DNA of 64,000 bases from AWTP1-13 sp963840075 (GCA_963840075.1 CAWIXS010000022.1:1-64000); one strand, 5' to 3'; shown: positions 25,812-34,133, numbered from the stretch's first letter. Numbers and translations are program-made. The notes: generated by a model not told the origin, from the letters alone.

Positions 25812-26259
25812 ATGGACAGGGCCGACTTGATATCCGGCGTCGCCTTGTCGCTGCTCGGCTTGCTGATGATCTTTGTCATCATTCCGTGGGGCACCGAGCA
25901 GGGCTCGTATTTCGGTCTCTCCCCTACGTTCTTCCCCACCCTTCTCACATCCTTGGCGACGGCTTGCGCCCTGGGGCTGACGGCACAGGCGGTGATCCGG
26001 ATCTGGAGGCGCGCCAGCCAGGTCGCTGCCGATCTCCCGCTCGAACCTCTTGATGTTCCTCCTCGCTGCCGGCATCACGCTCGGCGGCGTCCTCCTCATC
26101 GACCGGTTCGGCTTCCTGATCGGCGGGCCGGCGCTGATCGCCGCCCTGATGATCTTCCTCGGAGAGCGCAGCCCGCTCCGCATCGTTCTGACCGCTACGC
26201 TTCCGGTAGGCCTCGTCTATCTGCTCGCGATCTACGTGCTCCGCACGCCTGTGCCGTGA
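25812..26259 (+). pseudogene. tctB-like gene, frameshifted
   Basis: From ATG 25812 a TctB-type small subunit starts (MDRADLISGVALSLLGLLMI, then GLSPTFFPTLLTSLATACALG). The frame is lost between about 26020 and 26050. The rest, two more membrane helices (LLMFLLAAGITLGGVLLIDR and LIGGPALIAALMIFLGERSP), continues one base over to the stop at 26259. One extra base accounts for the break. The gene is directly followed by a truncated tctA, so this second TTT locus is not functional here as written. Confidence 0.8.
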
Positions 26260-26268
26260 GGTAGCCTG

Positions 26269-26655
26269 GTGCTCGACCACTTTGCCACCGCAGCAGGCGA
26301 GATCTTCACGCCCCTCGTCATCGCCTACATCGTGCTCGGCGTGCTGCTCGGCTACATCGTGGGTGCCTTGCCCGGCATGAACCGGACGACGGCGATTGCC
26401 GTCGGTCTTCCGTTCACATTCACCATGTCGCCGGCCGCCGCCCTGTCCTTCCGGATCGGCATCAGCAAGGGCGGCCAGACGGGCCCGGCCGTCACTGCAA
26501 TCCTGCTGAACGAGCCGGGCGAGCCGTCCTCCGTGGTCACCACTTACGACAGCTATCCGATGGCACGGCACCGCCCCTTGTCGACCCCTCGCTTTCGCGG
26601 CATGTCGGATTGTGCTACCGCGATACGCGCAATAAGGTGTCGGCTTATGGTCTGA
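26269..26655 (+). pseudogene. tctA-like gene, truncated after about 100 codons
   Basis: A GTG start 10 bp after the tctB-like stop begins a good TctA N-terminus: LGVLLGYIVGALPGMNRTTAIAVGLPFTF, then ISKGGQTGPAVTAILLNEPGEPSSVVTTYD. Similarity stops near codon 102 (position about 26570). The remaining residues to the stop at 26655 do not look like TctA, and the other 400 codons are missing. A deletion has joined it to unrelated DNA ahead of the lipoprotein gene. Confidence 0.8.
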
Positions 26656-26694
26656 CTGAAGAGAGAATGCGCAAGCCTTCCTCGGGTGGCATGC

Positions 26695-27210
26695 ATGCAC
26701 ACACTGCAAGGAATTGCATCGCGATGGCCCGTGTGCCTGGTGCTCCTGCCCGCCCTGTTGGGCGCGTGCGGGATGGGCGTGGCGCTGGAGCCTGAAGCAT
26801 TCCGGCGCGAGATGGCCAAGATGGGCCGCGTCGAGAGCCTGGACGTCAACCGGTCTCTGAGGGACATTGCGGCTGCGTTTCGCGAGCGGGCGCCGGCCTG
26901 CTTGAATGCGACGACCACGTCCCAGCATGGACCCGGGATGCGCTACGCCATAACCCAGTGGCATTACACTCCGCGGGTCGTTGTGACAGACAGGCGGGTG
27001 GAGCTGCATGTTCAGGCTCGCTACGGGGGTATCACGCTGTACGAGCAGGGACCGACCGGTGCCTACGTGCTCCTCGTGCACGCGACGCCGCTCGACGCGC
27101 GGCGGACGCGGCTGGAGATCTCGCGGGCCGGCCTGGGCGGCGAAGGGCTGCTGAGCGCGGTCAAGGGTTGGGCCAGTGGGACGTTCGCGGGATGTCCGGT
27201 GCTAGACTGA
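26695..27210 (+). CDS. Predicted lipoprotein, unknown
   Basis: A 171-residue product with a lipoprotein signal: a hydrophobic PVCLVLLPALLGAC with the lipobox LLGAC, so the mature protein should be lipid-anchored at Cys26. The mature part includes a helical RRSLRDIAAAF-like segment and TPRVVVTDRRVELHVQARYG. No family is recognised. An upstream in-frame GTG at 26686 is an alternative start. Its end overlaps the next lipoprotein gene by 19 bp, implying co-expression. Confidence 0.65.
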   Translation: MHTLQGIASRWPVCLVLLPALLGACGMGVALEPEAFRREMAKMGRVESLDVNRSLRDIAAAFRERAPACLNATTTSQHGPGMRYAITQWHYTPRVVVTDRRVELHVQARYGGITLYEQGPTGAYVLLVHATPLDARRTRLEISRAGLGGEGLLSAVKGWASGTFAGCPVLD

Positions 27211-27680
27211 GAGCGTGCCACCGAGGCGGTGTCGGCACGCTGAGCGCCGCGCTCATCCTCGGTGCCTGCGCAGCCCCCTACATCAGTGTGGGTCAGCCCA
27301 ACCTGAGCGTCAGGGCGGACACGGGCGCACGGACGATATTCGCGGCCACTAACGCTTGGCTCGGGATCCAGCGTGTGCTGCCGGGCTGCCGCGGCGAGAC
27401 CGAGGGCGAGGTCTTTCTGAGGGGCCCGGTCTCGCTGCATCTGCCGCCAGGACGCCTCAGCAACCTCGTTTTCAAGTTGCGCACCTCGTCCATGTGGGGG
27501 CAATGGTCGCGTGAAACGAGCTATACCACGTTGATCCGGCCGCGACCGGGCTTCACGTACGAGGCCGCCATCAGCTACGACAGTGATCTGTTCACCATCG
27601 ACATCATCGAGATCGCGCCGCAAAAGGCGGCGAGGCGGAAGCTCCCACGGCAGGATATCTCGGCCTGCCAAAGCGTTTGA
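27192..27680 (+). CDS. Predicted lipoprotein, unknown
   Basis: A 162-residue product whose ATG lies inside the end of the previous lipoprotein gene. It has a hydrophobic GGVGTLSAALILGACAAP with lipobox LGAC. The mature part is beta-rich, with VSLHLPPGRLSNLVFKL and ETSYTTLIRPRPGFTYEAAI. No known family is recognised. The overlap and the paired lipoprotein signals suggest the two products act together at the envelope. Confidence 0.6.
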   Translation: MSGARLRACHRGGVGTLSAALILGACAAPYISVGQPNLSVRADTGARTIFAATNAWLGIQRVLPGCRGETEGEVFLRGPVSLHLPPGRLSNLVFKLRTSSMWGQWSRETSYTTLIRPRPGFTYEAAISYDSDLFTIDIIEIAPQKAARRKLPRQDISACQSV

Positions 27681-27697
27681 ATGGCGGCGCTACGCTG

Positions 27698-28198
27698 CTA
27701 CCGGCGACGGGCATAATACTCGGTGCCGAGCGCATGAGGGTCGCCGCGCCCGCCTGAATCGACCGCGGCGGCGACATAGATCACCATCTTGCCCTTGCTG
27801 GCGTGGCGGCGGATCTGGTCGAACAGCAGGCGCTCGGCACGCTCGTAGTCGCTGCGGAAGAACTGCCGGCTGACCTGGCACGCATCGGCGGCCTTCGGGC
27901 CCGCGCTGGCGTAGAGGTCGTCCATGATGAGCGCCGTGGTCGGCAGCAGGAGCTCGAGATTGGCCGGCAGCGTGACGACGCGGCTCGCCTGTGCCTTGAT
28001 CTCGAAGGCACCGACGTTGTGGTCGATGCCGACCGCGAGCTCGTTCAGCCTGGGGATGGTGCCGACGATCTCGGGGATGTCGCGGTCGCTGTCCAGATAG
28101 GCGATCACGTCGTCGAGATACCCGGCCTTTGCCGCATCGGCCTCGCGCGGACGATAGATCAGGCCCTCGTTGGAAAGATGCGCATATTCGATCGTCAT
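27698..28198 (-). CDS. Hypothetical cytosolic protein
   Basis: A 166-residue soluble protein with no signal or membrane helix. Recognisable stretches are MTIEYAHLSNEGLIYRPRE, YLDDVIAYLDSDRDIPEIVG and QFFRSDYERAERLLFDQIRR. The start at 28198 removes an Arg/Pro-rich upstream extension of poor quality. It lies 49 bp downstream of the TrpC-like gene in the same direction, so the two may be co-transcribed. No family is recognised. Confidence 0.65.
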   Translation of the reverse strand: MTIEYAHLSNEGLIYRPREADAAKAGYLDDVIAYLDSDRDIPEIVGTIPRLNELAVGIDHNVGAFEIKAQASRVVTLPANLELLLPTTALIMDDLYASAGPKAADACQVSRQFFRSDYERAERLLFDQIRRHASKGKMVIYVAAAVDSGGRGDPHALGTEYYARRR

Positions 28199-28247
28199 AG
28201 CCGGGCGGTGGAGAATGCTTGGGATGGTGTCAAGGTCTGGTCCGGGT

Positions 28248-29072
28248 CTACTCCGGCGGGGCCTCGACGCCGAGGACCTTCTCGAGCACCCCGGCCGGAT
28301 CGCCATCCTTCATGAGGGCGGTTCCCATCAGGACACCGCGCGCGCCGGCTTTGCCCAGACGCTCCAGGTCCTCCGCCGTGCCGAACCCGCCTTCGGCGAC
28401 CGCCAGCGCCTTGTTGGTGGGGATCAGGGGCAGCAGCTCCTCGCAGGTGCCGGGCTTCAGCTCGAAGGTATGGATGTCGCGGTTGGTGACGCAGATGAAC
28501 TGGGCGCCCGCCGCCAGGGCCTGGTCCAGCTCGGCCTTGGTGTGCACCTGCACCATCGGATCGAGGGCCACCGACGACGCGCGGCTCAGGAATTGGCCCA
28601 GCTCGTCGCCGAGCAGGCTGACCGAAAGCAGCACGGCGTCCGCGCCGCACACGCGCGCCTCGATCACCTGGTAGAGGTCGGCGACGATGTCCTGCGCCAG
28701 CACCGGCAGCCTGACCGCCTCGTGCACGACGGCGAGGTCGGCGTAGGAGCCGCCCAGCACGCGCCGCTCGACCGCCACCGACAGGCAGGTTGCGCCTACG
28801 GCCTCGAAGTCCTCGGCGAAGGCCTTGTAGGCGACAGGCCGGCGGAAGGACTTGTCGAACACCGAGCCGCCCTTGAGCTCGGCAATCACGCCCGGCTTGC
28901 CGGACGCCTCGAGCTGTGCCGCCAGCGCGCCCGCAAAGCCGCGCGTCATCGGCATCTCGCCGACCTTGCCCTGCATCTGGCCCAGCGAGCGCTTGGCCTT
29001 GGACTTGGCGACGTCGCCCAGGCGCTGCGTCAGGAAGGGCTTGAGGAGGCTCCCCTGTGGAAGGCTCACCAT
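28248..29072 (-). CDS. Indole-3-glycerol phosphate synthase-like protein with altered active site
   Basis: A 274-residue TIM-barrel protein of the TrpC family, started by an ATG after AGGAG. The barrel signatures are recognisable but divergent: VIAELKGGSVFDKSF in place of the usual EIKKASPS, LPVLAQDIV in place of LRKDF, VQVH in place of VEVH, VTNRDI, and VAEGGFGTAEDL in place of SESGI. Glu65, Lys67, Asn197 and Glu227 align with known active-site residues, but the general-acid Lys is Gln127 and the second catalytic Glu is Gln175. Normal tryptophan synthesis by this protein is doubtful. No other trp gene is nearby. Confidence 0.8.
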   Translation of the reverse strand: MVSLPQGSLLKPFLTQRLGDVAKSKAKRSLGQMQGKVGEMPMTRGFAGALAAQLEASGKPGVIAELKGGSVFDKSFRRPVAYKAFAEDFEAVGATCLSVAVERRVLGGSYADLAVVHEAVRLPVLAQDIVADLYQVIEARVCGADAVLLSVSLLGDELGQFLSRASSVALDPMVQVHTKAELDQALAAGAQFICVTNRDIHTFELKPGTCEELLPLIPTNKALAVAEGGFGTAEDLERLGKAGARGVLMGTALMKDGDPAGVLEKVLGVEAPPE

Positions 29073-29352
29073 GGAAGGCTCCTGTCTGGCATGGGTCCCG
29101 TCTGGCGTGGGTCCCGAGGTCGATGTCCGTGGCGCGGCGGCGGAGCCGGTCAGGCTCCGGCCGGTCCTTCCTCGAGACAGGCAAAGAGGTCGTCTTGTAG
29201 ACGGCCCCGCAAATCGGATAGCTCTGACAGCAGAGGCATCGGCCGCTCCCCGATCGGATGATTCGTCGCAGAACCACCGTAGACGGCAGCAGCGCCGATG
29301 CCTCGAAATTCACCGCTTCAGCGGAACATCACTCACGCTGCCGCATTTCTGC

Positions 29353-29377
29353 AAGACCCTCCCGGAGGGTCTGACAC
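29353..29377. repeat. Family C palindrome
   Basis: AAGACCCTCCCGGAGGGTCT with GACACC, immediately past the stop of the leftward thiolase gene. It could form a terminator-like hairpin. Confidence 0.75.
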
Positions 29378-29379
29378 CT

Positions 29380-30582
29380 TCACACACGCTCCAGGACGGC
29401 GGCGATGCCCTGGCCGACGCCGATGCACATGGTGACCAGCGCATAGCGCCCGCCGGTCTGCTGCAGCTGGCGTATGGCGGTGAGGGTGAGGCGGGCCCCC
29501 GAGGCGCCGAGCGGATGGCCGATCGCGATGGCACCGCCGTTGGGGTTGACGCGCTGGTCGTCGAGGGGAAGGCCGAGGCCCTTGAGGCAGGCCAGCACCT
29601 GGGCCGCGAACGCCTCGTTGATCTCGATCACGTCCATGTCCTTGAGCGACAGGCCCGCGCGCTCCAGCGCCTTGTTGGACGCCGGCACCGGGCCGAAGCC
29701 CATGATGCGCGGCGGCACGCCCGCCACCCCCGAGGCGACAATGCGTGCAATCGGCGCGACGCCGGCCTTCTCGCCGGCGCTGCGGCTCGCCACGATGAGC
29801 GCTGCCGCTCCGTCGTTGATGCCCGACGCGTTGCCCGCCGTGGTCACGCCCTGCGGGAACAGCGGCTTCAACTTCAGCAGGGCGTCCATGGTGGTCTCGG
29901 GGCGGGGATGCTCGTCCTCCCGTAGCGCGAGGTCGGGCTTGCCCCTGCCCTGCGGGACCGCGACGGCGTGGATCTCGCTCTGGAAGAAGCCGTCCTTGGC
30001 GGCCTTGGCGTACTTCTGCTGCGAGCCGAGCGCGAACAGGTCGCACTCCTCGCGTGAGAGCTGGTACTCCCGCGCCAGGTTGTCGGCCGTCTGCGGCATG
30101 GTGTCGGCGCCGTAGAGGCTCTCGATCTTGGGATTGGGGAAGCGCGCGCCGAGCGAGGAGTCGAACACGCGGAAGTCCTTGGAGAACGCCTGCTCGGCCT
30201 TGCCCACCACGAACGGCGCGCGCGTCATGCTCTCGACGCCCCCAGCAATACACACCTCGGCCTCGCCGCAGGTGATGGCGTGCGCGGCCCCGACGATGGC
30301 GTTGAGGCCCGAGCCGCACAGGCGGTTGTGCACCGCGCCCGGCGTCTCCACCGGCAGTCCCGCCAGCAGCAGGGCGTGGCGGGCGACGTTGCGGCTGTCC
30401 TCGCCGGCCTGGCTGGCGCAGCCCACCGCGACATCGTCGATCGCCTCCACCTTGAAGCCGGAGCGCGCCACCACCTCCTTGATGACGCAAGCCAGCAGAT
30501 CGTCCGGGCGCACGCGTGCAAGCGCCCCGGCATTGCGGCCGAACGGCGTGCGCAATCCTCCATAGATGTATGCGTCGAGCAT
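29380..30582 (-). CDS. Acetyl-CoA acyltransferase (3-oxoadipyl-CoA thiolase type)
   Basis: A 400-residue type II (degradative) thiolase. The acylated cysteine lies in VHNRLCGSGLNAI, the catalytic His in GGAIAIGHPLGASG and the second Cys in LVTMCIGVGQG. IYGGLRTPFGRNAGAL at the N-terminus and GGVESMTRAPFV resemble PcaF/PaaJ, which cleave 3-oxoadipyl-CoA to succinyl-CoA and acetyl-CoA. No pca or paa genes flank it, so general beta-ketothiolase activity is equally possible. The ATG follows AGGAGAAGG. Confidence 0.93.
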   Translation of the reverse strand: MLDAYIYGGLRTPFGRNAGALARVRPDDLLACVIKEVVARSGFKVEAIDDVAVGCASQAGEDSRNVARHALLLAGLPVETPGAVHNRLCGSGLNAIVGAAHAITCGEAEVCIAGGVESMTRAPFVVGKAEQAFSKDFRVFDSSLGARFPNPKIESLYGADTMPQTADNLAREYQLSREECDLFALGSQQKYAKAAKDGFFQSEIHAVAVPQGRGKPDLALREDEHPRPETTMDALLKLKPLFPQGVTTAGNASGINDGAAALIVASRSAGEKAGVAPIARIVASGVAGVPPRIMGFGPVPASNKALERAGLSLKDMDVIEINEAFAAQVLACLKGLGLPLDDQRVNPNGGAIAIGHPLGASGARLTLTAIRQLQQTGGRYALVTMCIGVGQGIAAVLERV

Positions 30583-30656
30583 AGCCCCCTTCTCCTCTCT
30601 CAGCCCCTCGAGTAGTCGGAAGTCCGGCGCCCCCGCGCCATTCCTTGTGCGCGCGT

Positions 30657-31712
30657 TCAGCGCTTCTCGGCGTCGGCGGGCCGGAACAGCCGCGGGCCGC
30701 GCAGCGCGAGCACCACCTCCGCCATGATGGCGATGGCGATCTCGGGCGGGCTCTGCGCCCCGATGTTGATGCCGATCGGGCAGTGGATGCGCTCAACCTC
30801 GGCGTCCGTGAAGCCAGCGGCCTTCAGGCGCTCGATACGCTTGGCGTGATTGCGCCTGGAGCCCAAGGCGCCGATGTAGAAGCAGTTGGAGCGCATGGCG
30901 AGCTTCAGCGCCTCGTCGTCGATGTGGCCGACATGGGCGAGCGCCACCACGGAGGTGTAGGCGTCGAGCCCGATCCTGGGGATGGTGTCCTGCGGCCACT
31001 CGGTGTCGAGCCGGATGCCCGGGAAGCGCGCCTCGGCGGCGAACGCGGTGCGCGGGTCGATGACGATCACCTCGTGCCCCGCGAGCTTCACGAGCTGCGC
31101 CAGCACCTGGCCGATATGGGTCGCGCCGATCACCAATACGCGCGCAGGCGGCACCATGGCATGCAGGAAGATCTCGCCGTCCGGCGTCGCCACGAGCTCG
31201 CTCTCGCCGGCCTCCAGATGCTCGCGCACGAGGGTGTCGGCACGCGCGTCGCCGCGCTCGAAGAGCTCGCGCTGGCCGTCGCGCAGATGCGTCTTGACCA
31301 GAAGGCCGCGGCGGTTGGAGCGCGCGTCGATGGCGCGATCGACGAGCTGCCGTCCGCCGGCTCCCTCGAGACGCTCCAGGAACACCTTGATCTGGCCGCC
31401 GCACGGCAGGCCCACCTGCCAGGCGGTCTCGTCGGCGACCCCGAAGGTGAGGGTCTTGGGCTGGCCGCTGGCGAAGATGTCCTCCGCCTCGGCGATCACC
31501 TCGCCTTCCACGCAGCCGCCCGACACCGAGCCTTCGAAGCGGCCGTCCTGGCCGATGACGAGCTGGCCGCCGACCGGCACCGGCGCCGAGCCCCAGGTGC
31601 CCACCACAGTGGCGAGCGCAACCCGGCCGTCCCTGTCGATCCAGGACTGTGCAGCCTGGAGCACATCATGGGCTTCGGACGGGCGGCTGGTACGCGTCAT
31701 GGGATCGGACAT
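30657..31712 (-). CDS. XdhC/CoxF-family molybdenum-enzyme maturation protein
   Basis: A 351-residue protein with an N-terminal XdhC_CoxI domain (VALATVVGTWGSAPVPVGGQ, GSVSGGCVEGEVI, with GLPCGGQIKVFLE) and a C-terminal Rossmann domain (VLVIGATHIGQVLAQLVKLA, then IGALGSRRNHAKR). These factors bind molybdenum cofactor and help insert its sulfurated form into xanthine-dehydrogenase-type enzymes. No such enzyme is in the window, so the client lies elsewhere. It is read with the thiolase gene, about 75 bp apart. Start options are TTG 31718 and ATG 31712; the ATG is chosen. Confidence 0.9.
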   Translation of the reverse strand: MSDPMTRTSRPSEAHDVLQAAQSWIDRDGRVALATVVGTWGSAPVPVGGQLVIGQDGRFEGSVSGGCVEGEVIAEAEDIFASGQPKTLTFGVADETAWQVGLPCGGQIKVFLERLEGAGGRQLVDRAIDARSNRRGLLVKTHLRDGQRELFERGDARADTLVREHLEAGESELVATPDGEIFLHAMVPPARVLVIGATHIGQVLAQLVKLAGHEVIVIDPRTAFAAEARFPGIRLDTEWPQDTIPRIGLDAYTSVVALAHVGHIDDEALKLAMRSNCFYIGALGSRRNHAKRIERLKAAGFTDAEVERIHCPIGINIGAQSPPEIAIAIMAEVVLALRGPRLFRPADAEKR

Positions 31713-31817
31713 TTCCAATGCTCTGGTCCAATGCTCTGGGCGTTCTGAAGCTCTGGTCGAGGCTCGCGCTCAGCAGCAGGTGCCTCGGACACGAGCGATC
31801 GCTGGAGATGCCAACAT

Positions 31818-31857
31818 AAACGGCGGCGGCGCCGAGCACCAGCGCCGCCGCCGCTGT
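31818..31857 (-). terminator. GC-rich hairpin downstream of the DUF6197-like gene
   Basis: AACGGCGGCGGCGCC and GGCGCCGCCGCCGCTGTT-type arms around a short loop form a strong stem (13 bp or more). On the minus strand it is followed by TTTATGTT, a weak T-rich tail. It lies about 30 bp past the leftward stop at 31889. Confidence 0.55.
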
Positions 31858-31888
31858 TGGGGGACTCCCGTTGAGGAGGCCTGAAATC

Positions 31889-32242
31889 TCAGGCCTTGAC
31901 GAGCGCCTTGTCGAACAGGTCGATGATCGCCTTGCGCGCGCCGGAGCGCTGCCCGTCGTTGATCGCGATCATCTCCTCGAACGCGGTGTAGGGGCTGTCG
32001 CGTTCCATGATGAACATGGCGGCCTGGTCGGCCAGCCGCTGGGCCTGGTCGTCGCTGCCGGCGATGTCGTAGGCCGCGCGCAGAATGGCGCCATAGGCGC
32101 AGAAGCGGACGGCCTTGGCGTCCGTGGGCTCGCAGTGGCGGTTGTTGCCGGTGCGGGCAATCGCGTACTGCGTCCACTTGCGCGGGTCGGCCACAATCTC
32201 GCGCGCGCGATCGGCAATCTGGTGGACAAGAGGTTTCGACAT
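31889..32242 (-). CDS. DUF6197-like small protein
   Basis: A 117-residue soluble protein. The pattern AREIVADPRKWTQYAIART, then DAKAVRFCAYGAILRAAYDI and ARKAIIDLFDKAL, resembles DUF6197 proteins, which share the Trp-Cys-A-x-GAL layout and have no known function. The ATG at 32242 is preferred over an Arg-rich upstream extension. It is monocistronic, with a GC-rich hairpin downstream. Confidence 0.7.
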   Translation of the reverse strand: MSKPLVHQIADRAREIVADPRKWTQYAIARTGNNRHCEPTDAKAVRFCAYGAILRAAYDIAGSDDQAQRLADQAAMFIMERDSPYTAFEEMIAINDGQRSGARKAIIDLFDKALVKA

Positions 32243-32560
32243 TCGCGTACTCCCTTTACGACGGCCCGAAACGGCGGCCGGACCCGGACCGTGATGGGAC
32301 ACGGCGCGGCATCTCAATTGAGGCGGGACAAGGCGGCGAGGTCAAGGCCGGCTTGTACCGCGCGCGAGCAAATCTCTGTGTCTGCTCAATTATTTGGTAA
32401 CTGCCCAATTAACTGGCCGGTGGTCTCTTCGCTGTCCGTTGTACTCTCTTCTCGGCTCGGCAATGCGAATCGCGCAGACTCAACTCATGCGCGATTCCAA
32501 ATTGCTATATGCAACCTTTCGGCTCCTGGCGTGTGCGCTGGCCGCGGGGGTTCTCCTCAC

Positions 32561-32677
32561 ATGCCCTGGAGCCCCTGGTACGCGAAGATCAACATGAAGG
32601 CCGGAAGCGGCCGGCGCTGGTTCTGCACGGAGGCGGAGGCGCGGGCGGCCGGATGGCGCCCGGTGAACCTGCATTAG
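32561..32677 (+). CDS. Very small protein resembling a nuclease C-terminal tail
   Basis: A 38-residue frame, MPWSPWYAKINMKAGSGRRW then FCTEAEARAAGWRP. The FCTEAEARAAGWRP stretch is like the short zinc/Ada-like tail at the end of some thermonuclease-like and sunset-domain proteins. It may be a remnant of such a gene or a genuine small protein; there is only a weak ribosome site. The 318 bp before it (32243-32560) hold no recognisable gene. Confidence 0.35.
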   Translation: MPWSPWYAKINMKAGSGRRWFCTEAEARAAGWRPVNLH

Positions 32678-32705
32678 CCTTGGGGCGAGGGAAAGGGCGG
32701 CGGCC

Positions 32706-32864
32706 CTAGTCGGGACGCATTGTCACGAGCCCTGCGTCGTTGCTGCGCTGGTCGAAGATGCCGAGAATGACAAGGCCCAGAAAGGCCAGGGCCGCAAGCG
32801 TGACGGCGATCTCCAGATAGGGCGGGGGCTTGGATGTCTTAGATGTCTTGGATGTCTTGGACAT
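32706..32864 (-). CDS. Small single-pass membrane protein with SKT repeats
   Basis: A 52-residue product starting MSKTSKTSKTSKPPPYLEIA, then one helix VTLAALAFLGLVILGIF and a short charged tail. The N-terminal repeat is encoded by three tandem near-identical 9-base units (GATGTCTTG on the plus strand), a site prone to slippage. Unknown function. An upstream frame extension to 32978 looks non-coding. Confidence 0.55.
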   Translation of the reverse strand: MSKTSKTSKTSKPPPYLEIAVTLAALAFLGLVILGIFDQRSNDAGLVTMRPD

Positions 32865-32993
32865 GAGGCCGCCTCCGGTTTTGGCCGAGGTGGAGCGTCC
32901 CGCGGGAAGGGAACGGCGACGCGGCGCATCTGGTTCCCGTGGCCCGCCCGCCCGGAAGCGGCAGTCGGACCTTGTCAACCCTACGGGCGGTGC

Positions 32994-33281
32994 TCAGCGG
33001 ATGGCCGGCGGGGCCAGCGGGGCCGGGAGGGGAACGCGCTGCATCGGCGGCTGGATGCCGGGCGCGGGCCCGTAGTAGTTGCGCTCGGTGGAGGAGGGCG
33101 GCAGCGGCGGGCCGTAGAGAGACCGGTCCCGGATGATGACCTGCGGCCGCCCTGCAGGCTTGGACTTGTACTGGGAGCCTGATGCAGCCTTCTGCTTCTG
33201 CCGTGCGTCTGCAGGGGCCAGAGGTGTGGCCGCGACGCAGGCGGCAATGGCGATGGCCAGGATGGTGCAAGAACGGGGCAT
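32994..33281 (-). CDS. Small secreted Pro-rich protein
   Basis: A 95-residue product. The signal peptide is visible as SCTILAIAIAACVAATPLAPADA followed by RQKQKAASG; the mature part is basic then Pro/Tyr-rich (SLYGPPLPPSSTERNYYGPA). No family is recognised. A longer frame upstream overlaps the tRNA-Gly region and is rejected. It probably sits in the periplasm or envelope. Confidence 0.6.
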   Translation of the reverse strand: MPRSCTILAIAIAACVAATPLAPADARQKQKAASGSQYKSKPAGRPQVIIRDRSLYGPPLPPSSTERNYYGPAPGIQPPMQRVPLPAPLAPPAIR

Positions 33282-33367
33282 GGCACAGCCTCGCTGTTGA
33301 GCCCACAACCTCCAATATATATGGCGGATCTCAATTGCCCGAAAAAGAGGCCGCAAGCCGGCAAATT

Positions 33368-33442
33368 TGGAGCGGGCGAAGGGATTTGAACCCTCGACCC
33401 TCACGTTGGCAACGTGATGCTCTACCCCTGAGCTACACCCGC
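33368..33442 (-). tRNA. tRNA-Gly(GCC)
   Basis: On the minus strand the acceptor GCGGGTG pairs with CGCCCGC, the D arm is GCTC/GAGC, and the anticodon stem TCACG/CGTGA encloses TTGCCAA with anticodon GCC. The T arm carries GGTTCAAATCC, and the CCA end is encoded (33368-33370). This is a complete cloverleaf. Confidence 0.97.
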
Positions 33443-33526
33443 GTCCATGGTGGGCAGGCGGGTCTTATGCCGCAGAACGGGGCGCCTTGGCAAGGGTGGG
33501 CCGGCGCGATAGAGCCCAACCCTGCT

Positions 33527-33600
33527 TCGTGAAGTCGTGAAATCGTGAGTGGCGACGTGTCCATTTCACGACTGACGATTCACGACTTCACGATCTCACC
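33527..33600. repeat. Palindromic repeat, family D
   Basis: TCGTGAAGTCGTGAAATCGT is followed by inverted copies (CATTTCACGACTGACGATTC, then ACGACTTCACGATC). These are the same units as at 19867-19936. The block lies between tRNA-Gly and the prolyl-tRNA editing gene. Confidence 0.75.
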
Positions 33601-33629
33601 AGCTCACGACGCCTCAGGAGCGCCCCGCC

Positions 33630-34133
33630 ATGCCCGCTACGCGCCAAGACCTGCTCGCGCGTCTCGCCGAGCTGGGGATCGACACCCGGACGGTGGACCA
33701 TCCGGCGGTGTTCACGGTCGCCGAGAGCTCCAAGCTCGAGCGCCAGCTTCCCGGCGGGCACACCAAGAACCTGTTCCTCAAGGACAAGAAGGGCGCGCTG
33801 TTCCTGGTCGTGGCGCTCGGCCATGCACAAATCGACCTCAAGACCCTACATAAGAGGCTGGGTTGCGACCGGCTGAGCTTCGGCAGGCCGGAGCTGCTCA
33901 TGCAGGTTCTGGGCGTGCCGCCGGGCTCGGTTACTCCGTTCGCGCTCGTCAACGACAAGGCCCGCCGGGTGACGGTTGTGCTCGATCTCGATATGATGCG
34001 CCACGATCGGCTGAACTACCATCCGCTGGAGAACACGGCGACCACCAACATCGCGCGCGCGGACCTGCTGGCCTTCATCGCGGACTGCGGGCATGAGCCG
34101 CGCATCGTGGCGGTGGCACAGGCCGGTGACTGA
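33630..34133 (+). CDS. Prolyl-tRNA editing (ProX/YbaK-family) deacylase
   Basis: A 167-residue single-domain trans-editing protein. The family pattern is visible: TVDHPAVFTVAES, GGHTKNLFLKDKKGALFLV with the catalytic-site lysine, RLSFGRPELLMQVLGVPPGSVTPFAL and the C-terminal HPLENTATTNI. ProX-type proteins remove alanine (or cysteine for YbaK) from mischarged tRNA-Pro; the ProXp-ala type is most similar. It starts the block ProX-like, thioredoxin-TPR, LON-domain, Trm112-like, all rightward with short gaps. Confidence 0.92.
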   Translation: MPATRQDLLARLAELGIDTRTVDHPAVFTVAESSKLERQLPGGHTKNLFLKDKKGALFLVVALGHAQIDLKTLHKRLGCDRLSFGRPELLMQVLGVPPGSVTPFALVNDKARRVTVVLDLDMMRHDRLNYHPLENTATTNIARADLLAFIADCGHEPRIVAVAQAGD

